In this document: piece after piece, positions 16,251 to 24,382 of the stretch
Layout of the letters: each line of letters begins with the position of its first letter
How positions within the stretch are numbered: position 1 is the stretch's first letter
NCBI GenBank assembly: GCA_023958095.1
Contig: JAMLGJ010000028.1
Location: 1-37,873, forward strand
DNA from: Microthrixaceae bacterium
GTDB taxonomy: Bacteria; Actinomycetota; Acidimicrobiia; Acidimicrobiales; Microtrichaceae
Length of the DNA stretch: 37,873 nucleotides
Direction of reading: 5' to 3'
Program-made: the position numbers and the translations under genes
Notes under the pieces: generated by a model
What the model saw: the letters and a program-made list of their open reading frames with translations, nothing else
Databases searched by the model: none
What the model was told of the DNA's origin: nothing

Positions 16251-16351
16251 GCACCCCGGGGGTGCCTTGCCATCGGGTGCACCCCGGGGGTGCCTTGCCA
16301 TCGGGTGCACCCCGGGGGTGCCTTGCCATCGGACGGCACCCCGGGGGGTGC
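16251..16351. repeat. Four tandem palindromic 28-bp repeats
   Basis: Four copies of the palindrome GCACCCCGGGGGTGC lie at 16251-16265, 16279-16293, 16307-16321 and 16336-16351 (the last with one extra G), spaced 28, 28 and 29 nt. The first three are followed by an identical spacer CTTGCCATCGGGT or its start, and the fourth by CTTGCC and diverged sequence. Arms are GCACCCC / GGGGTGC. The array fills the gap between two divergent genes, ending 27 nt before the -10 box of the plus-strand gene. Confidence 0.9.
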
Positions 16352-16378
16352 CTTGCCGAGGGACGCTACCCCGAAAGC

Positions 16379-16384
16379 TAGGTT
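16379..16384 (+). promoter_or_regulatory. Leaderless -10 box for the phosphodiesterase gene
   Basis: TAGGTT, 7 nt before the GTG at 16392. TTGCCG at 16353 could be a -35, but the 20-nt spacer is long. No ribosome site is present. Confidence 0.5.
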
Positions 16385-16391
16385 GCGGTCC

Positions 16392-17240
16392 GTGGAGGAC
16401 ACGGACGCTCCGGCCGGCAGGGCCGACAACCAGGGCGACTCCTCGTCGTTCCTGTCCCACGGGGGCACGCTCGCGTTCGCCCACCGCGGGGGCACCGAGT
16501 CCGCTCCCGAGAACAGCCTCGCCGCTTTCGCGGCCGCGGTGGAGGTCGGCTTCTCGTACCTGGAGACCGACGTCCACCTCACCGCCGATGGGATCGTCGT
16601 GGCTGCGCACGACGAGAGGCTCGACCGAGTGACCGACTCCACCGGAGCGATTGCGGAGCTCACCTGGCAGGAGGTCTCTCGTGCACGCATCGCCGGCACC
16701 GAACCGATACCCACCCTCGAGGAGCTGCTCGTCGCGTTCCCGGAGGTCAAGTTCAACATCGACGCCAAGTCCGATGCGGTGGTGGAACCCCTCATGGACC
16801 TGCTCGTGCGACACGACGCCCTCGAGCGCGTCTGTGTCGGTGCCTTCTCCCAGGAACGCCTGGAGCGTGTTCGGGGCCGCTTCGGATCAGCGCTGTGCAC
16901 ATCGGCCGGACCCAGGGAGGTTGCTTCGATGGTGGCCCGCTCGCGGGTACGCGCCCGAGGTGGCGCCAACGCCGCCGACTACGCCTGCCTCCAGGTTCCC
17001 GTTGCCCACCGCGGGGTCACCGTCGTGTCCTCCCGCATGGTCGAGCTGGCCCACTCGGCGGGTGTGCAGGTCCACGTGTGGACCATCGACGAACCCGGCG
17101 AGATGCACCGGCTGCTCGACCTCGGGGTGGACGGGATCATGACCGACCGGCCCAGCGTGCTGCGTGGCGTCCTGGAGGAACGGGGCTCCTGGGACGAGGG
17201 CGGCCCGGAATCCCCTCCGGGAGCGGCGACCGGGACCTAG
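16392..17240 (+). CDS. Glycerophosphodiester phosphodiesterase
   Basis: A 282-residue GDPD-family enzyme that splits glycerophosphodiesters into glycerol-3-phosphate and an alcohol. The GTG start is set by the leaderless -10 box; the open frame upstream runs through the repeats. Metal and catalytic residues are visible: His31-Arg32 (FAHRGG), then PENS, Glu58 and Asp60 in YLETDVHLTADG, and His73 in AAHDERLDR. The C-terminus shows VHVWTIDEPGEM and GVDGIMTDRP, both typical of the family. No signal peptide. Its TAG stop is also the first half of the -10 box of the next gene. Confidence 0.92.
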   Translation: MEDTDAPAGRADNQGDSSSFLSHGGTLAFAHRGGTESAPENSLAAFAAAVEVGFSYLETDVHLTADGIVVAAHDERLDRVTDSTGAIAELTWQEVSRARIAGTEPIPTLEELLVAFPEVKFNIDAKSDAVVEPLMDLLVRHDALERVCVGAFSQERLERVRGRFGSALCTSAGPREVASMVARSRVRARGGANAADYACLQVPVAHRGVTVVSSRMVELAHSAGVQVHVWTIDEPGEMHRLLDLGVDGIMTDRPSVLRGVLEERGSWDEGGPESPPGAATGT

Positions 17241-17243
17241 AGT
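17238..17243 (+). promoter_or_regulatory. Leaderless -10 box, overlapping a stop codon
   Basis: TAGAGT is followed by 7 nt and the ATG at 17251. Its first three bases are the stop codon of the phosphodiesterase gene, so termination of one gene and the promoter of the next share sequence. Confidence 0.5.
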
Positions 17244-17250
17244 CCCGCGG

Positions 17251-18954
17251 ATGGTGACCCAGCACGCCCGTCGAATACTGCTTCCGACCCTCGTGAGGTC
17301 GCGGCCGATGCGCCGAGGTGCCCTTGGCACCTGTGTGGCGTTGCTCCTCGCCGCAGTGGTCCTCCCCGCCTGCAGCAGTGGTGACGACAGCGCTTCCACC
17401 GCGAACGGGGTGGAGCCGGTCGGCGGGGCAGAGGTGGTCCGCGGAGGGGACCTGACCTATGCGCTCGAGGCCGAGACCTCCGGTGGTTGGTGCATCCCCG
17501 AGGCGCAGCTGGCCATCAGCGGGATGATGGTTGCCTGGACCGTCTACGACTTCCTCTTCGTTCCGAGTGCCGACGACGGATTCGTGCCGTTCCTCGCGGA
17601 GTCGCTCGAGCGCAACGACGAGGCAACCGAGTTCGTGCTGCACCTGCGCGAAGGAGTGACCTTCCACGACGGCAGCCCGCTCGACGCCGAGGTGGTCAGG
17701 AACAACATCGACGCCTGGCGTGGTGAGTACCCCGCACGCAAGGCCTTGCTGGGGCCCTTCGTGCTCGCCAACATCGACTCGGTCGAAGTGGTCGACGACA
17801 TGAGCGTCAGGATCACCACGAAGGTTCCCTGGCCGGCGCTGCCCGCATACCTCTACGGCGGCGCTCGCAACGGTGTGATGGCCCAGGCGCAGCTGGACGA
17901 CCCCGACACCTGCGACCGGGCGCTGATCGGGACCGGTCCCTTCGAGATCGACGAGTGGGAGGTGAACGACCACCTGCGCGTCGTGCGCAACGACGACTAC
18001 TGGCGCGACGCACCCGACGGCGAGGCACTGCCCTACCTCGACTCCATCACCTTCCGGCCGGTCCCCGATGCACAGGCCCGGGTCAACGGTCTGCTCTCGG
18101 GTGAGTACGACATGATGATGACCTCCGCCGCGCCCGCGACCGAGACACTCGATGCCGAGGCCCGGAGCGGCAACATCGCGCTCTACCAGACCTCGTTCAA
18201 CACCGAGGTGGGCTTCATCATGTTCAACGAGTCGCAGCCGCCGTTCGACAGTCCCACCGCGCGCAGGGCCGTCGCGACCGCACTCGATCGTGAGTCCTAC
18301 AACGAGGTCGTGTCGCTGGGGCTGTTCGAGGTGGCCTCGGGCCCCTTCGCCCCCGGCGCCCCCGGCTACCTCGAGGACGCCGGTTTCCCCGCGTTCGACC
18401 TCGATGCCGCACGCGAGCTCGTGCAGCAGTACGAGCGCGAGAGCGGCTCACCGCTCGAGTTCACCTACGTGCACGGAAACGACGAGGACAACACCCGTTC
18501 GGCGCAGTTCCTCCAGGAGATGCTCGAAGCCGCGGGCATGACCGTCAACCTCAGGTCGACCGAGCAGGCCACACAGATAAACACGGCGCTGGGCGACGAC
18601 TGGCAGGCGATGGCCTTCCGGAACTTCCCCTCGGGTGTGCCCGACGGGAACTACGTGTGGTGGTACACGGGCTCCCCGGTGAACTTCGGACGCATCGCCG
18701 ATTCCGAGGTGGACAGGTTGCTCGACGAGGGCCGTTCCGAACTGGACGAGGACGTCGCCGAGGGCATCTACGAGGACCTGAACCGGCGCCTCTCGGACCA
18801 GGTGCACTTCGCCTGGTTGGACTGGACCACCTGGAGCGTGGGGATGCAACCCGACACGTCCGGGGTCCTCGGACCACCGCTGCCGGATGGCCAGGAGCCC
18901 TCTCCGGGGCTGGCGACCGGCCATGCCACCGCAGGCATCCATTTCACGGAGTGA
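17251..18954 (+). CDS. Family-5 solute-binding lipoprotein 1
   Basis: A 567-residue extracytoplasmic solute-binding protein of the SBP_bac_5 (Dpp/Opp/Nik) family. The signal peptide ends in lipobox LPAC (Cys41); Met20 is an alternative start giving a shorter signal. Family features include TFHDGSPLDAEVVRNNIDAW, LIGTGPF and the C-terminal ADSEVDRLLDEGR. Like the three following genes it has SGGWCIPEAQLAISG near the mature N-terminus. It is the most diverged of the four by eye and has its own leaderless promoter. It should deliver a peptide-like or other small ligand to the permease encoded downstream; the ligand is unknown. Confidence 0.9.
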   Translation: MVTQHARRILLPTLVRSRPMRRGALGTCVALLLAAVVLPACSSGDDSASTANGVEPVGGAEVVRGGDLTYALEAETSGGWCIPEAQLAISGMMVAWTVYDFLFVPSADDGFVPFLAESLERNDEATEFVLHLREGVTFHDGSPLDAEVVRNNIDAWRGEYPARKALLGPFVLANIDSVEVVDDMSVRITTKVPWPALPAYLYGGARNGVMAQAQLDDPDTCDRALIGTGPFEIDEWEVNDHLRVVRNDDYWRDAPDGEALPYLDSITFRPVPDAQARVNGLLSGEYDMMMTSAAPATETLDAEARSGNIALYQTSFNTEVGFIMFNESQPPFDSPTARRAVATALDRESYNEVVSLGLFEVASGPFAPGAPGYLEDAGFPAFDLDAARELVQQYERESGSPLEFTYVHGNDEDNTRSAQFLQEMLEAAGMTVNLRSTEQATQINTALGDDWQAMAFRNFPSGVPDGNYVWWYTGSPVNFGRIADSEVDRLLDEGRSELDEDVAEGIYEDLNRRLSDQVHFAWLDWTTWSVGMQPDTSGVLGPPLPDGQEPSPGLATGHATAGIHFTE

Positions 18955-18985
18955 CCGTGTCGTTGCGCGGCGGCCGCACGGTTGG

Positions 18986-19013
18986 CCGCTCCACCGGCGG
19001 AGCGGACTACGGT
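18986..19013 (+). promoter_or_regulatory. Inverted repeat plus -10 box before binding protein 2
   Basis: A 7-bp perfect inverted repeat (CCGCTCC / GGAGCGG, 6-nt loop, 18986-19005) is followed after 2 nt by TACGGT (19008-19013). It could be a terminator for the first binding-protein gene or an operator over a promoter for the second; the adjoining -10 box favours the latter. Confidence 0.4.
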
Positions 19014-19111
19014 GTCGTGCCCTGAGGGGTTGCGGGGCGCTTCGACCGATCGGGCGGTGTGGTCGGGCGCGTCGCCGGTGAGGGCCCACACGATGGATTC
19101 CAGGAGGACCG

Positions 19112-20803
19112 ATGAACACGCATTCGCAACGGGCTGACCATGGCGGGGCCGCCGCGACGAACCCCGGGAGGTGGTGGCTCGCCCCGGCGCTGCTGGTGCT
19201 CACGGCCATGCTGGCCGCGGCCTGCGGGGGCGGCGACGACGGATCCTCGGGTGGATCCACCGGCGAAGGTGAGGACGCCAGCCCGGTCAGCGGTGGAGAA
19301 CTCGTCTACGGGCTCGAGGCGGCGAACTCCGGGGGTTGGTGCCTTCCCGAGGCCCAACTGGCCATCTCGGGCATCATGGTCGCGAAGCAGATCTACGACA
19401 CCCTCACGATTCCGAACGCCGAGGCCGAGTTCGTGCCGTTCCTCGCCGAGTCGGTCGAACCCAACGAGGACCACACGGTCTGGACGATCAAGCTGCGCGA
19501 CGGAGTCGTGTTCCACGACGGCTCGCCACTCACAGCCGAGGTCGTGAAGAACAACATCGACGCCTGGCGCGGGGAGTATCCGGGCCGCACGACGCTGCTG
19601 CTGCGCTTCGCCTACTCACCGGTGCAGGCCGTCGAGGTCGTGGACGACCTCACCCTCACCGTGACCACCTCGTTGCCGTGGCCGTCGTTCCCCTCCTACC
19701 TCTACTACCAGGGCCGTGTGGGGATCATGGGCCAGGCCCAGCTCGACGACCCCGACGGGTGCGACGAGAACCTCATCGGAACCGGGCCCTTCGAGAAGCA
19801 GGAGTGGGTCCAGAACGACCACTTCACCGCGGTCCGCAATGCCGAGTACTGGCTGACCGACGACGAGGGCACCCAGCTCCCCTACCTCGACCAGGTCGAG
19901 TTCAGGCCCTACCCCGAAACGGATTCACGCGTGAACGCGCTGCTCACCGGTGGCATCCAGGCGATGCACACCTCCTCGGCGTCGAGTGCGGAGGCACTGG
20001 AGGCCGCGGCCGATGCCGGAGAGGTGAAGCTCTACGAGTCCGGTGAGTACCCGGAGGTGTCCTACGGCCTGTTGAACACCTCGGTGCCCCCGTTCGACAA
20101 CCCGACCGCCCGCCAGGCGGCTGCGGCCGCGGTGGACCGCGAGGAGCTGCAGACGATCATCAACCTCGGCCGCTACCCCACCGCCTCGGGGCCCTTCGGT
20201 CCCGGTGAGATGGGCTACCTCGAGGACACCGGCTTCCCGGAGCACGACCCCGACCTGGCCCGGGAGCTCGTCGCGCAGTACCAGGAGGAGACCGGCGAGG
20301 AGCTGGAGTTCACCTTCACGGTCCAGAACACCACCGAGGTCATGGCGACCGCGCAGCTCATCAAGGAGCAGGCGGCGGACGTCGGGGTGACGGTCAACAT
20401 CGAACCCGTCGAACAGGCGACCCTGATCACGAAGGCCATCGCGGGTGACTTCCAGGCACTCTCGTTCCGGAATCACGCCGGTGGGGATCCCGACAACCAG
20501 TACATCTGGTGGTACGAGGGATCCCCGACCAACTTCGGCCGCATCGCGGATCCCGAGGTGAACCGGCTGCTCGACGAGGGACGCGCCGAGTCGGATCCGG
20601 CGCGCCGCACCGAGATCTACGAGGAGCTGAACCGCCGATTCGCGTCCGAGGTCTACGACATCTGGCTCAACTGGACGGTCTGGAGCATCGGGACGGCAAC
20701 CGATGTCTACGGCATCATCGACACACCGCTGCCCGGTGGAGGGGAAGCGTTCCCCGGTCTGGCCGACGGGCACAGCCTCGCGGGGACGTGGATATCGCAA
20801 TGA
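19112..20803 (+). CDS. Family-5 solute-binding lipoprotein 2
   Basis: A 563-residue SBP_bac_5 lipoprotein. The ATG has AGGAGG 4 nt upstream. The signal peptide ends in LAAAC (Cys38), followed by a Gly/Asp/Ser-rich tether. Conserved blocks shared with its neighbours: SGGWCLPEAQLAISG, VFHDGSPLTAEVVKNNIDAW, GCDENLIGTGPFEKQEW and the TSFRN-like SFRNHAGGDPDNQYIWWYEG near the C-terminus. By eye it is closest to binding protein 3, so these two may be the most recent duplicates. It is a ligand receptor for the shared ABC transporter. A strong hairpin follows the gene. Confidence 0.92.
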   Translation: MNTHSQRADHGGAAATNPGRWWLAPALLVLTAMLAAACGGGDDGSSGGSTGEGEDASPVSGGELVYGLEAANSGGWCLPEAQLAISGIMVAKQIYDTLTIPNAEAEFVPFLAESVEPNEDHTVWTIKLRDGVVFHDGSPLTAEVVKNNIDAWRGEYPGRTTLLLRFAYSPVQAVEVVDDLTLTVTTSLPWPSFPSYLYYQGRVGIMGQAQLDDPDGCDENLIGTGPFEKQEWVQNDHFTAVRNAEYWLTDDEGTQLPYLDQVEFRPYPETDSRVNALLTGGIQAMHTSSASSAEALEAAADAGEVKLYESGEYPEVSYGLLNTSVPPFDNPTARQAAAAAVDREELQTIINLGRYPTASGPFGPGEMGYLEDTGFPEHDPDLARELVAQYQEETGEELEFTFTVQNTTEVMATAQLIKEQAADVGVTVNIEPVEQATLITKAIAGDFQALSFRNHAGGDPDNQYIWWYEGSPTNFGRIADPEVNRLLDEGRAESDPARRTEIYEELNRRFASEVYDIWLNWTVWSIGTATDVYGIIDTPLPGGGEAFPGLADGHSLAGTWISQ

Positions 20804-20815
20804 TCTGAGACCAGC

Positions 20816-20849
20816 GGCGGTGGGAACGGGTCGGCCCGGACCCACCGCC
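20816..20849 (+). terminator. Hairpin between binding proteins 2 and 3
   Basis: A 9-bp perfect inverted repeat (GGCGGTGGG / CCCACCGCC) encloses a 16-nt loop that itself holds a 4-bp stem (CGGG / CCCG). It starts 12 nt after the stop of binding protein 2 and ends 32 nt before the start of binding protein 3. There is no U tract, so partial termination or mRNA 3'-end protection are both possible. Confidence 0.5.
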
Positions 20850-20881
20850 ACGGGGGAATTCCGACAACACAGGGGGACGAA

Positions 20882-22519
20882 ATGGTGCGTACGGTCGCTT
20901 CGGTCGCGGTCGCGGGTCTGGTGCTGCTCAGCGGCTGCTCGTCGGACTCGGGGGGAAGTTCCCCGGGCGGGGGCGCCGCGGACGGTTCCGACGAGCCGGT
21001 GCCCGGCGGCGAGCTCGTCTACGCCCTCGAGGCCGAGACCTCCGGTGGGTGGTGCCTGCCGGAGGGACAGCTGGCCATCTCCGGGATCATGGTCGCCCGG
21101 GCGATCTACGACACCCTCACCGTCCCGAACGCCGAGGCGGAGTACGTGCCGTTCCTCGCGGAGTCGGTGGAGCCCAACGAGGACTACACCGTGTGGACCA
21201 TCGAGCTGCGTGAAGGCATCACCTTCCACGACGGCACCGCGCTGGACGCCACCGTCGTGAAGAACAACATCGATGCCTTCCGCGGCGAGTACCCACCGCG
21301 CCAGCCACTCCTGCTGCGCTTCTTCTTCGAACCCGTGGAGTCGGTCGAGGTGCTGGACGACCTGACCCTCGAGGTCACCATGGACCGTCCGTGGGTGGCC
21401 TTCCCCGCCGCTCTGTACTCGGAGGGGCGCGCGGGCATCAGCGCCCAGGCACAACTGGACGACGCAGAGACCTGCGACCAGAACCTGATCGGCACGGGCC
21501 CCTTCGAGTTCGAGGAGTGGGTGCAGAACGACCACCTGAGCGTGAAGCGCAACCCGGACTACTGGCGCACCGATGCCGACGGGACGCCGCTGCCCTACCT
21601 GGAGCAGGTGGTCTTCCGGCCGATCATCGACGCCACCACGCGTTCCAACGCGGTGGTCTCCGGCGAAGTCGACGCCACCCACACCGCCGGTGCGGCCGGG
21701 ACCTTGATACTCACCGATGCCGCCGAAGCGGGGCAGATCCAGGCGCTCACGTCTGCTGAGTACCCGGAGGTCGGATTCCAGATCCTGAACACCGGCGTCG
21801 CCCCCTTCGACAACCGCGACGCCCGCCTGGCCGCGGCCCACGCGTTCGACCGCGAGGAGTTCAGGCGGATTCGCAACCAGGGGCTATTCGAGATCGCCTC
21901 GGGCCCCTTCGGACCGGGCAACATGGGCTACCTGGAGGACGCCGGGTTCCCCGAGTTCGACCTGGACAAGGCGCGCGAACACGCTGCAGCCTACGAGGCC
22001 CAGACCGGCGAGCCGCTGCGGTTCACCTACACCTACCAGGCGGACCCCGAGACCGCCCAGACCGCCCAGCTGCTCCAGGAGCAGTGGGCACGCGCCGGCA
22101 TCGAGGTCGCCATCGAACCCATCGAGCAGTCCGCCCTCATCTCCACCGCGATCAGTGGCGACTACCAGGCGATCTCGTTCCGGAACCACGGTGGCGGTGA
22201 TCCCGACCAGCAGTACATCTGGTGGTACGGAGGATCGCCGCTCAACTTCGGTCGGATCGCGGACGAGCGAATCGACTCGCTCCTCGACGAGGGGCGTTCC
22301 GAGCCGGACCCGCAGCGCCGCGAGGAGATCTACCAGGAGGTGAACCGCGTGTTCGGTGCCGAGGCCTACAGCCAGTGGGTCTCCTGGGTGGAGTGGACGA
22401 TCGGCTCCGCCAACGACGTCCACGGCCTGATGGGCCCGGCGCTGCCGGACGGCTCGGAGCCCTTCGGGGGTCTGGCCGCGGGTCACACGTTGGCAGGTAC
22501 GTGGCGCAACGACGGATAG
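20882..22519 (+). CDS. Family-5 solute-binding lipoprotein 3
   Basis: A 545-residue SBP_bac_5 lipoprotein. The ATG follows AGGGGG 5 nt upstream. The signal peptide is the shortest of the four, with lipobox LLSGC (Cys19), followed by a Ser/Gly linker. It shares SGGWCLPEGQLAISG, TFHDGTALDATVVKNNIDAF, TCDQNLIGTGPFEFEEW and SFRNHGGGDPDQQYIWWYGG with its neighbours. The middle region, which usually lines the ligand pocket in this family, differs more than the flanks, consistent with a different ligand preference, but this is inference. Confidence 0.92.
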   Translation: MVRTVASVAVAGLVLLSGCSSDSGGSSPGGGAADGSDEPVPGGELVYALEAETSGGWCLPEGQLAISGIMVARAIYDTLTVPNAEAEYVPFLAESVEPNEDYTVWTIELREGITFHDGTALDATVVKNNIDAFRGEYPPRQPLLLRFFFEPVESVEVLDDLTLEVTMDRPWVAFPAALYSEGRAGISAQAQLDDAETCDQNLIGTGPFEFEEWVQNDHLSVKRNPDYWRTDADGTPLPYLEQVVFRPIIDATTRSNAVVSGEVDATHTAGAAGTLILTDAAEAGQIQALTSAEYPEVGFQILNTGVAPFDNRDARLAAAHAFDREEFRRIRNQGLFEIASGPFGPGNMGYLEDAGFPEFDLDKAREHAAAYEAQTGEPLRFTYTYQADPETAQTAQLLQEQWARAGIEVAIEPIEQSALISTAISGDYQAISFRNHGGGDPDQQYIWWYGGSPLNFGRIADERIDSLLDEGRSEPDPQRREEIYQEVNRVFGAEAYSQWVSWVEWTIGSANDVHGLMGPALPDGSEPFGGLAAGHTLAGTWRNDG

Positions 22520-22557
22520 GTTCGTCAGCCCAGCATCACCCACTCCGGGGACGTGAC

Positions 22558-22563
22558 TACAGT
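22558..22563 (+). promoter_or_regulatory. Possible -10 box for binding protein 4
   Basis: TACAGT, predicting transcription start near 22570 and a leader of about 57 nt. It may allow the last binding protein and the transporter genes to be expressed apart from the first three. Confidence 0.4.
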
Positions 22564-22626
22564 GGCTGGCCACGCCGCTGGGGTGTCGATGACCTCGACC
22601 GCCAGATCGCAGAACAGGGGGCAATC

Positions 22627-24339
22627 TTGAATCTCTCAGCTACCGACCACGACCGACGACCCACCCGACCGGAACCGGGGCGCCCGGCCCGGACCCGCTC
22701 GGCATGGGGCTTGTTGTTGGTGCCGTTGCTGAGCCTGGCGATGCTCGCGTCGGCGTGTGGAGGTGGCGACGACGACTCCGGGGGCGACTCGGGCTCTGGA
22801 GGCGACGATTCCGCAACGCCGGTGCCCGGCGGGGAGATCGCGTACGGCCTCGAGGCGGAGACCTCGGGTGGGTGGTGCCTGCCGGAGAGCCAGCTGGCCA
22901 TCTCGGGCATCCAGGTCGCCCGCACGATCTACGACACCCTCACCGCCCCCAACGCCGATGGCGAGATCGTGCCCTTCCTCGCCGAGTCGGTGGAACCCAA
23001 CGCCGACTCCACGGAGTTCACCATCAAGTTGCGCGAAGGCGTCAAGTTCCACGACGGTTCGGACCTCACCGCGGAGGTCGTGAAGAACAACCTCGACGCC
23101 TACCGGGGCGAGTACCCGGCGCGCCAGCCGCTGTTGTTCCGCTTCGTGTTCGAGGATGTCGCCAGCGTCGATGTCGTCGACGACCTCACCGTCAAGGTGA
23201 CGACATCGGTTCCGTGGCCCGCCTTCCCCTGGGCCCTGTACGGCACCGGGCGCATAGGAATGGTCGCCCAGGCACAGCTCGACGACCCGGACACATGCGA
23301 CACGAACCTGATCGGCACCGGTCCGTTCAAGCTCGTGGAATGGGTGCAGAACGACTCCCTCGTCGCCGAGAAGAACCCCGATTACTGGCAGACCGACCAG
23401 GACGGCAACCAGCTGCCGTACCTGGACCGGATCACCTACCGCCCGATCATCGACGAGACCGCGCGTGTCAACGCACTGGACTCCAACGACGTCCAGGCGA
23501 TCATGACCAACGACGGCACCGCGATCGAGCAGATCAAGTTCGGCGCCGAGGAGGGAAGGTTGGCTGCGGTGCAGACAGACCAGCTCTCCGAGGTGAGCTT
23601 CGTGAACTTCAACGTCTCGAAGCCGCCGTTCGACAACCCGCTGGCGCGTCGGGCGGTCGCTTCGGCGATCGATGTCGAGCAGTACATCCAGACGATCGGC
23701 ATCGGCCAGTTCGAGGCTGCTTCGGGCCCGTTCGCGAAGGGTGTGATCGGATACCTCGAGGACGCGGGGTTCCCCGCGTATGACCCCGACGCTGCTGCCG
23801 AGCTGGCTGCGCAGTACGAACAGGAGACCGGCCAGCCCCTCGAGTTCAACCTGTCGGGGGCCAACAGCGACGGTACGGTGCGGGCGCTCAGCTTCCTCCA
23901 GGACCAGCTCAAGCAGGCAGGCATCCAGGCCGAGGTGGTGCCGATCGAACAGGCCGCTCTCATCAGCACCGCGCTCGGCGGGGACTGGCAGGCGATGCTG
24001 TTCAGGAACTACCCGGGAGCGGACCCCGACACGCAGTACAACTGGTGGTACTCGGGCTCGCCCGTGAACTTCGGGCAGATGGCGGATCCCGAGGTCGACG
24101 CCCTGCTCGATGCGGGCCGCGAGAGCTCGGACCAGGACGAGCGGGTGACGATCTACGAGGACCTCAACCGCCGCTTCGGCTCCGAGGTGTACCAATCGTG
24201 GCTCAACTGGTCGAACTGGACCATCGGCACCTCGGCGGATGTGAAGGGCGTGCTCGGACCGTTGCTGCCCGATGGCTCCGAGCCCTCGCCGGGGCTGGCG
24301 CCGGGCAACCCGGTCAGCGGCATGTGGCTCGCCCAGTGA
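22627..24339 (+). CDS. Family-5 solute-binding lipoprotein 4
   Basis: A 570-residue SBP_bac_5 lipoprotein. The TTG start is chosen because AGGGGG lies 5 nt before it, as in binding protein 3; the next in-frame Met would lie inside the signal sequence. The signal has an Arg/Pro-rich n-region and lipobox LASAC (Cys44). Shared blocks are SGGWCLPESQLAISG, KFHDGSDLTAEVVKNNLDAY, TCDTNLIGTGPFKLVEW and FRNYPGADPDTQYNWWYSG. It lies 43 nt upstream of the first permease gene and so is the receptor most tightly linked to the transporter. Confidence 0.92.
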   Translation: MNLSATDHDRRPTRPEPGRPARTRSAWGLLLVPLLSLAMLASACGGGDDDSGGDSGSGGDDSATPVPGGEIAYGLEAETSGGWCLPESQLAISGIQVARTIYDTLTAPNADGEIVPFLAESVEPNADSTEFTIKLREGVKFHDGSDLTAEVVKNNLDAYRGEYPARQPLLFRFVFEDVASVDVVDDLTVKVTTSVPWPAFPWALYGTGRIGMVAQAQLDDPDTCDTNLIGTGPFKLVEWVQNDSLVAEKNPDYWQTDQDGNQLPYLDRITYRPIIDETARVNALDSNDVQAIMTNDGTAIEQIKFGAEEGRLAAVQTDQLSEVSFVNFNVSKPPFDNPLARRAVASAIDVEQYIQTIGIGQFEAASGPFAKGVIGYLEDAGFPAYDPDAAAELAAQYEQETGQPLEFNLSGANSDGTVRALSFLQDQLKQAGIQAEVVPIEQAALISTALGGDWQAMLFRNYPGADPDTQYNWWYSGSPVNFGQMADPEVDALLDAGRESSDQDERVTIYEDLNRRFGSEVYQSWLNWSNWTIGTSADVKGVLGPLLPDGSEPSPGLAPGNPVSGMWLAQ

Positions 24340-24382
24340 GCCGGAGCGGAGCCGCAGCGAGCACGGGCGCTGGGATCGACGG

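Noticed and set aside
16251-16351. CRISPR array
   Set aside because: Units are nearly identical throughout with no variable spacers, the palindrome is short, and no cas genes are present.
16227-16814. N-terminal extension of the acyl-CoA dehydrogenase through the palindromic repeats
   Set aside because: It would add about 196 repeat-derived and antisense residues; a good ribosome site and the family length favour the ATG at 16226.
19925-21841. A long minus-strand open frame (over 600 codons) antisense to binding proteins 2 and 3
   Set aside because: A by-product of high GC; composition is Arg/Gly/Val/His-rich with no domain, while the plus strand encodes clear lipoproteins.
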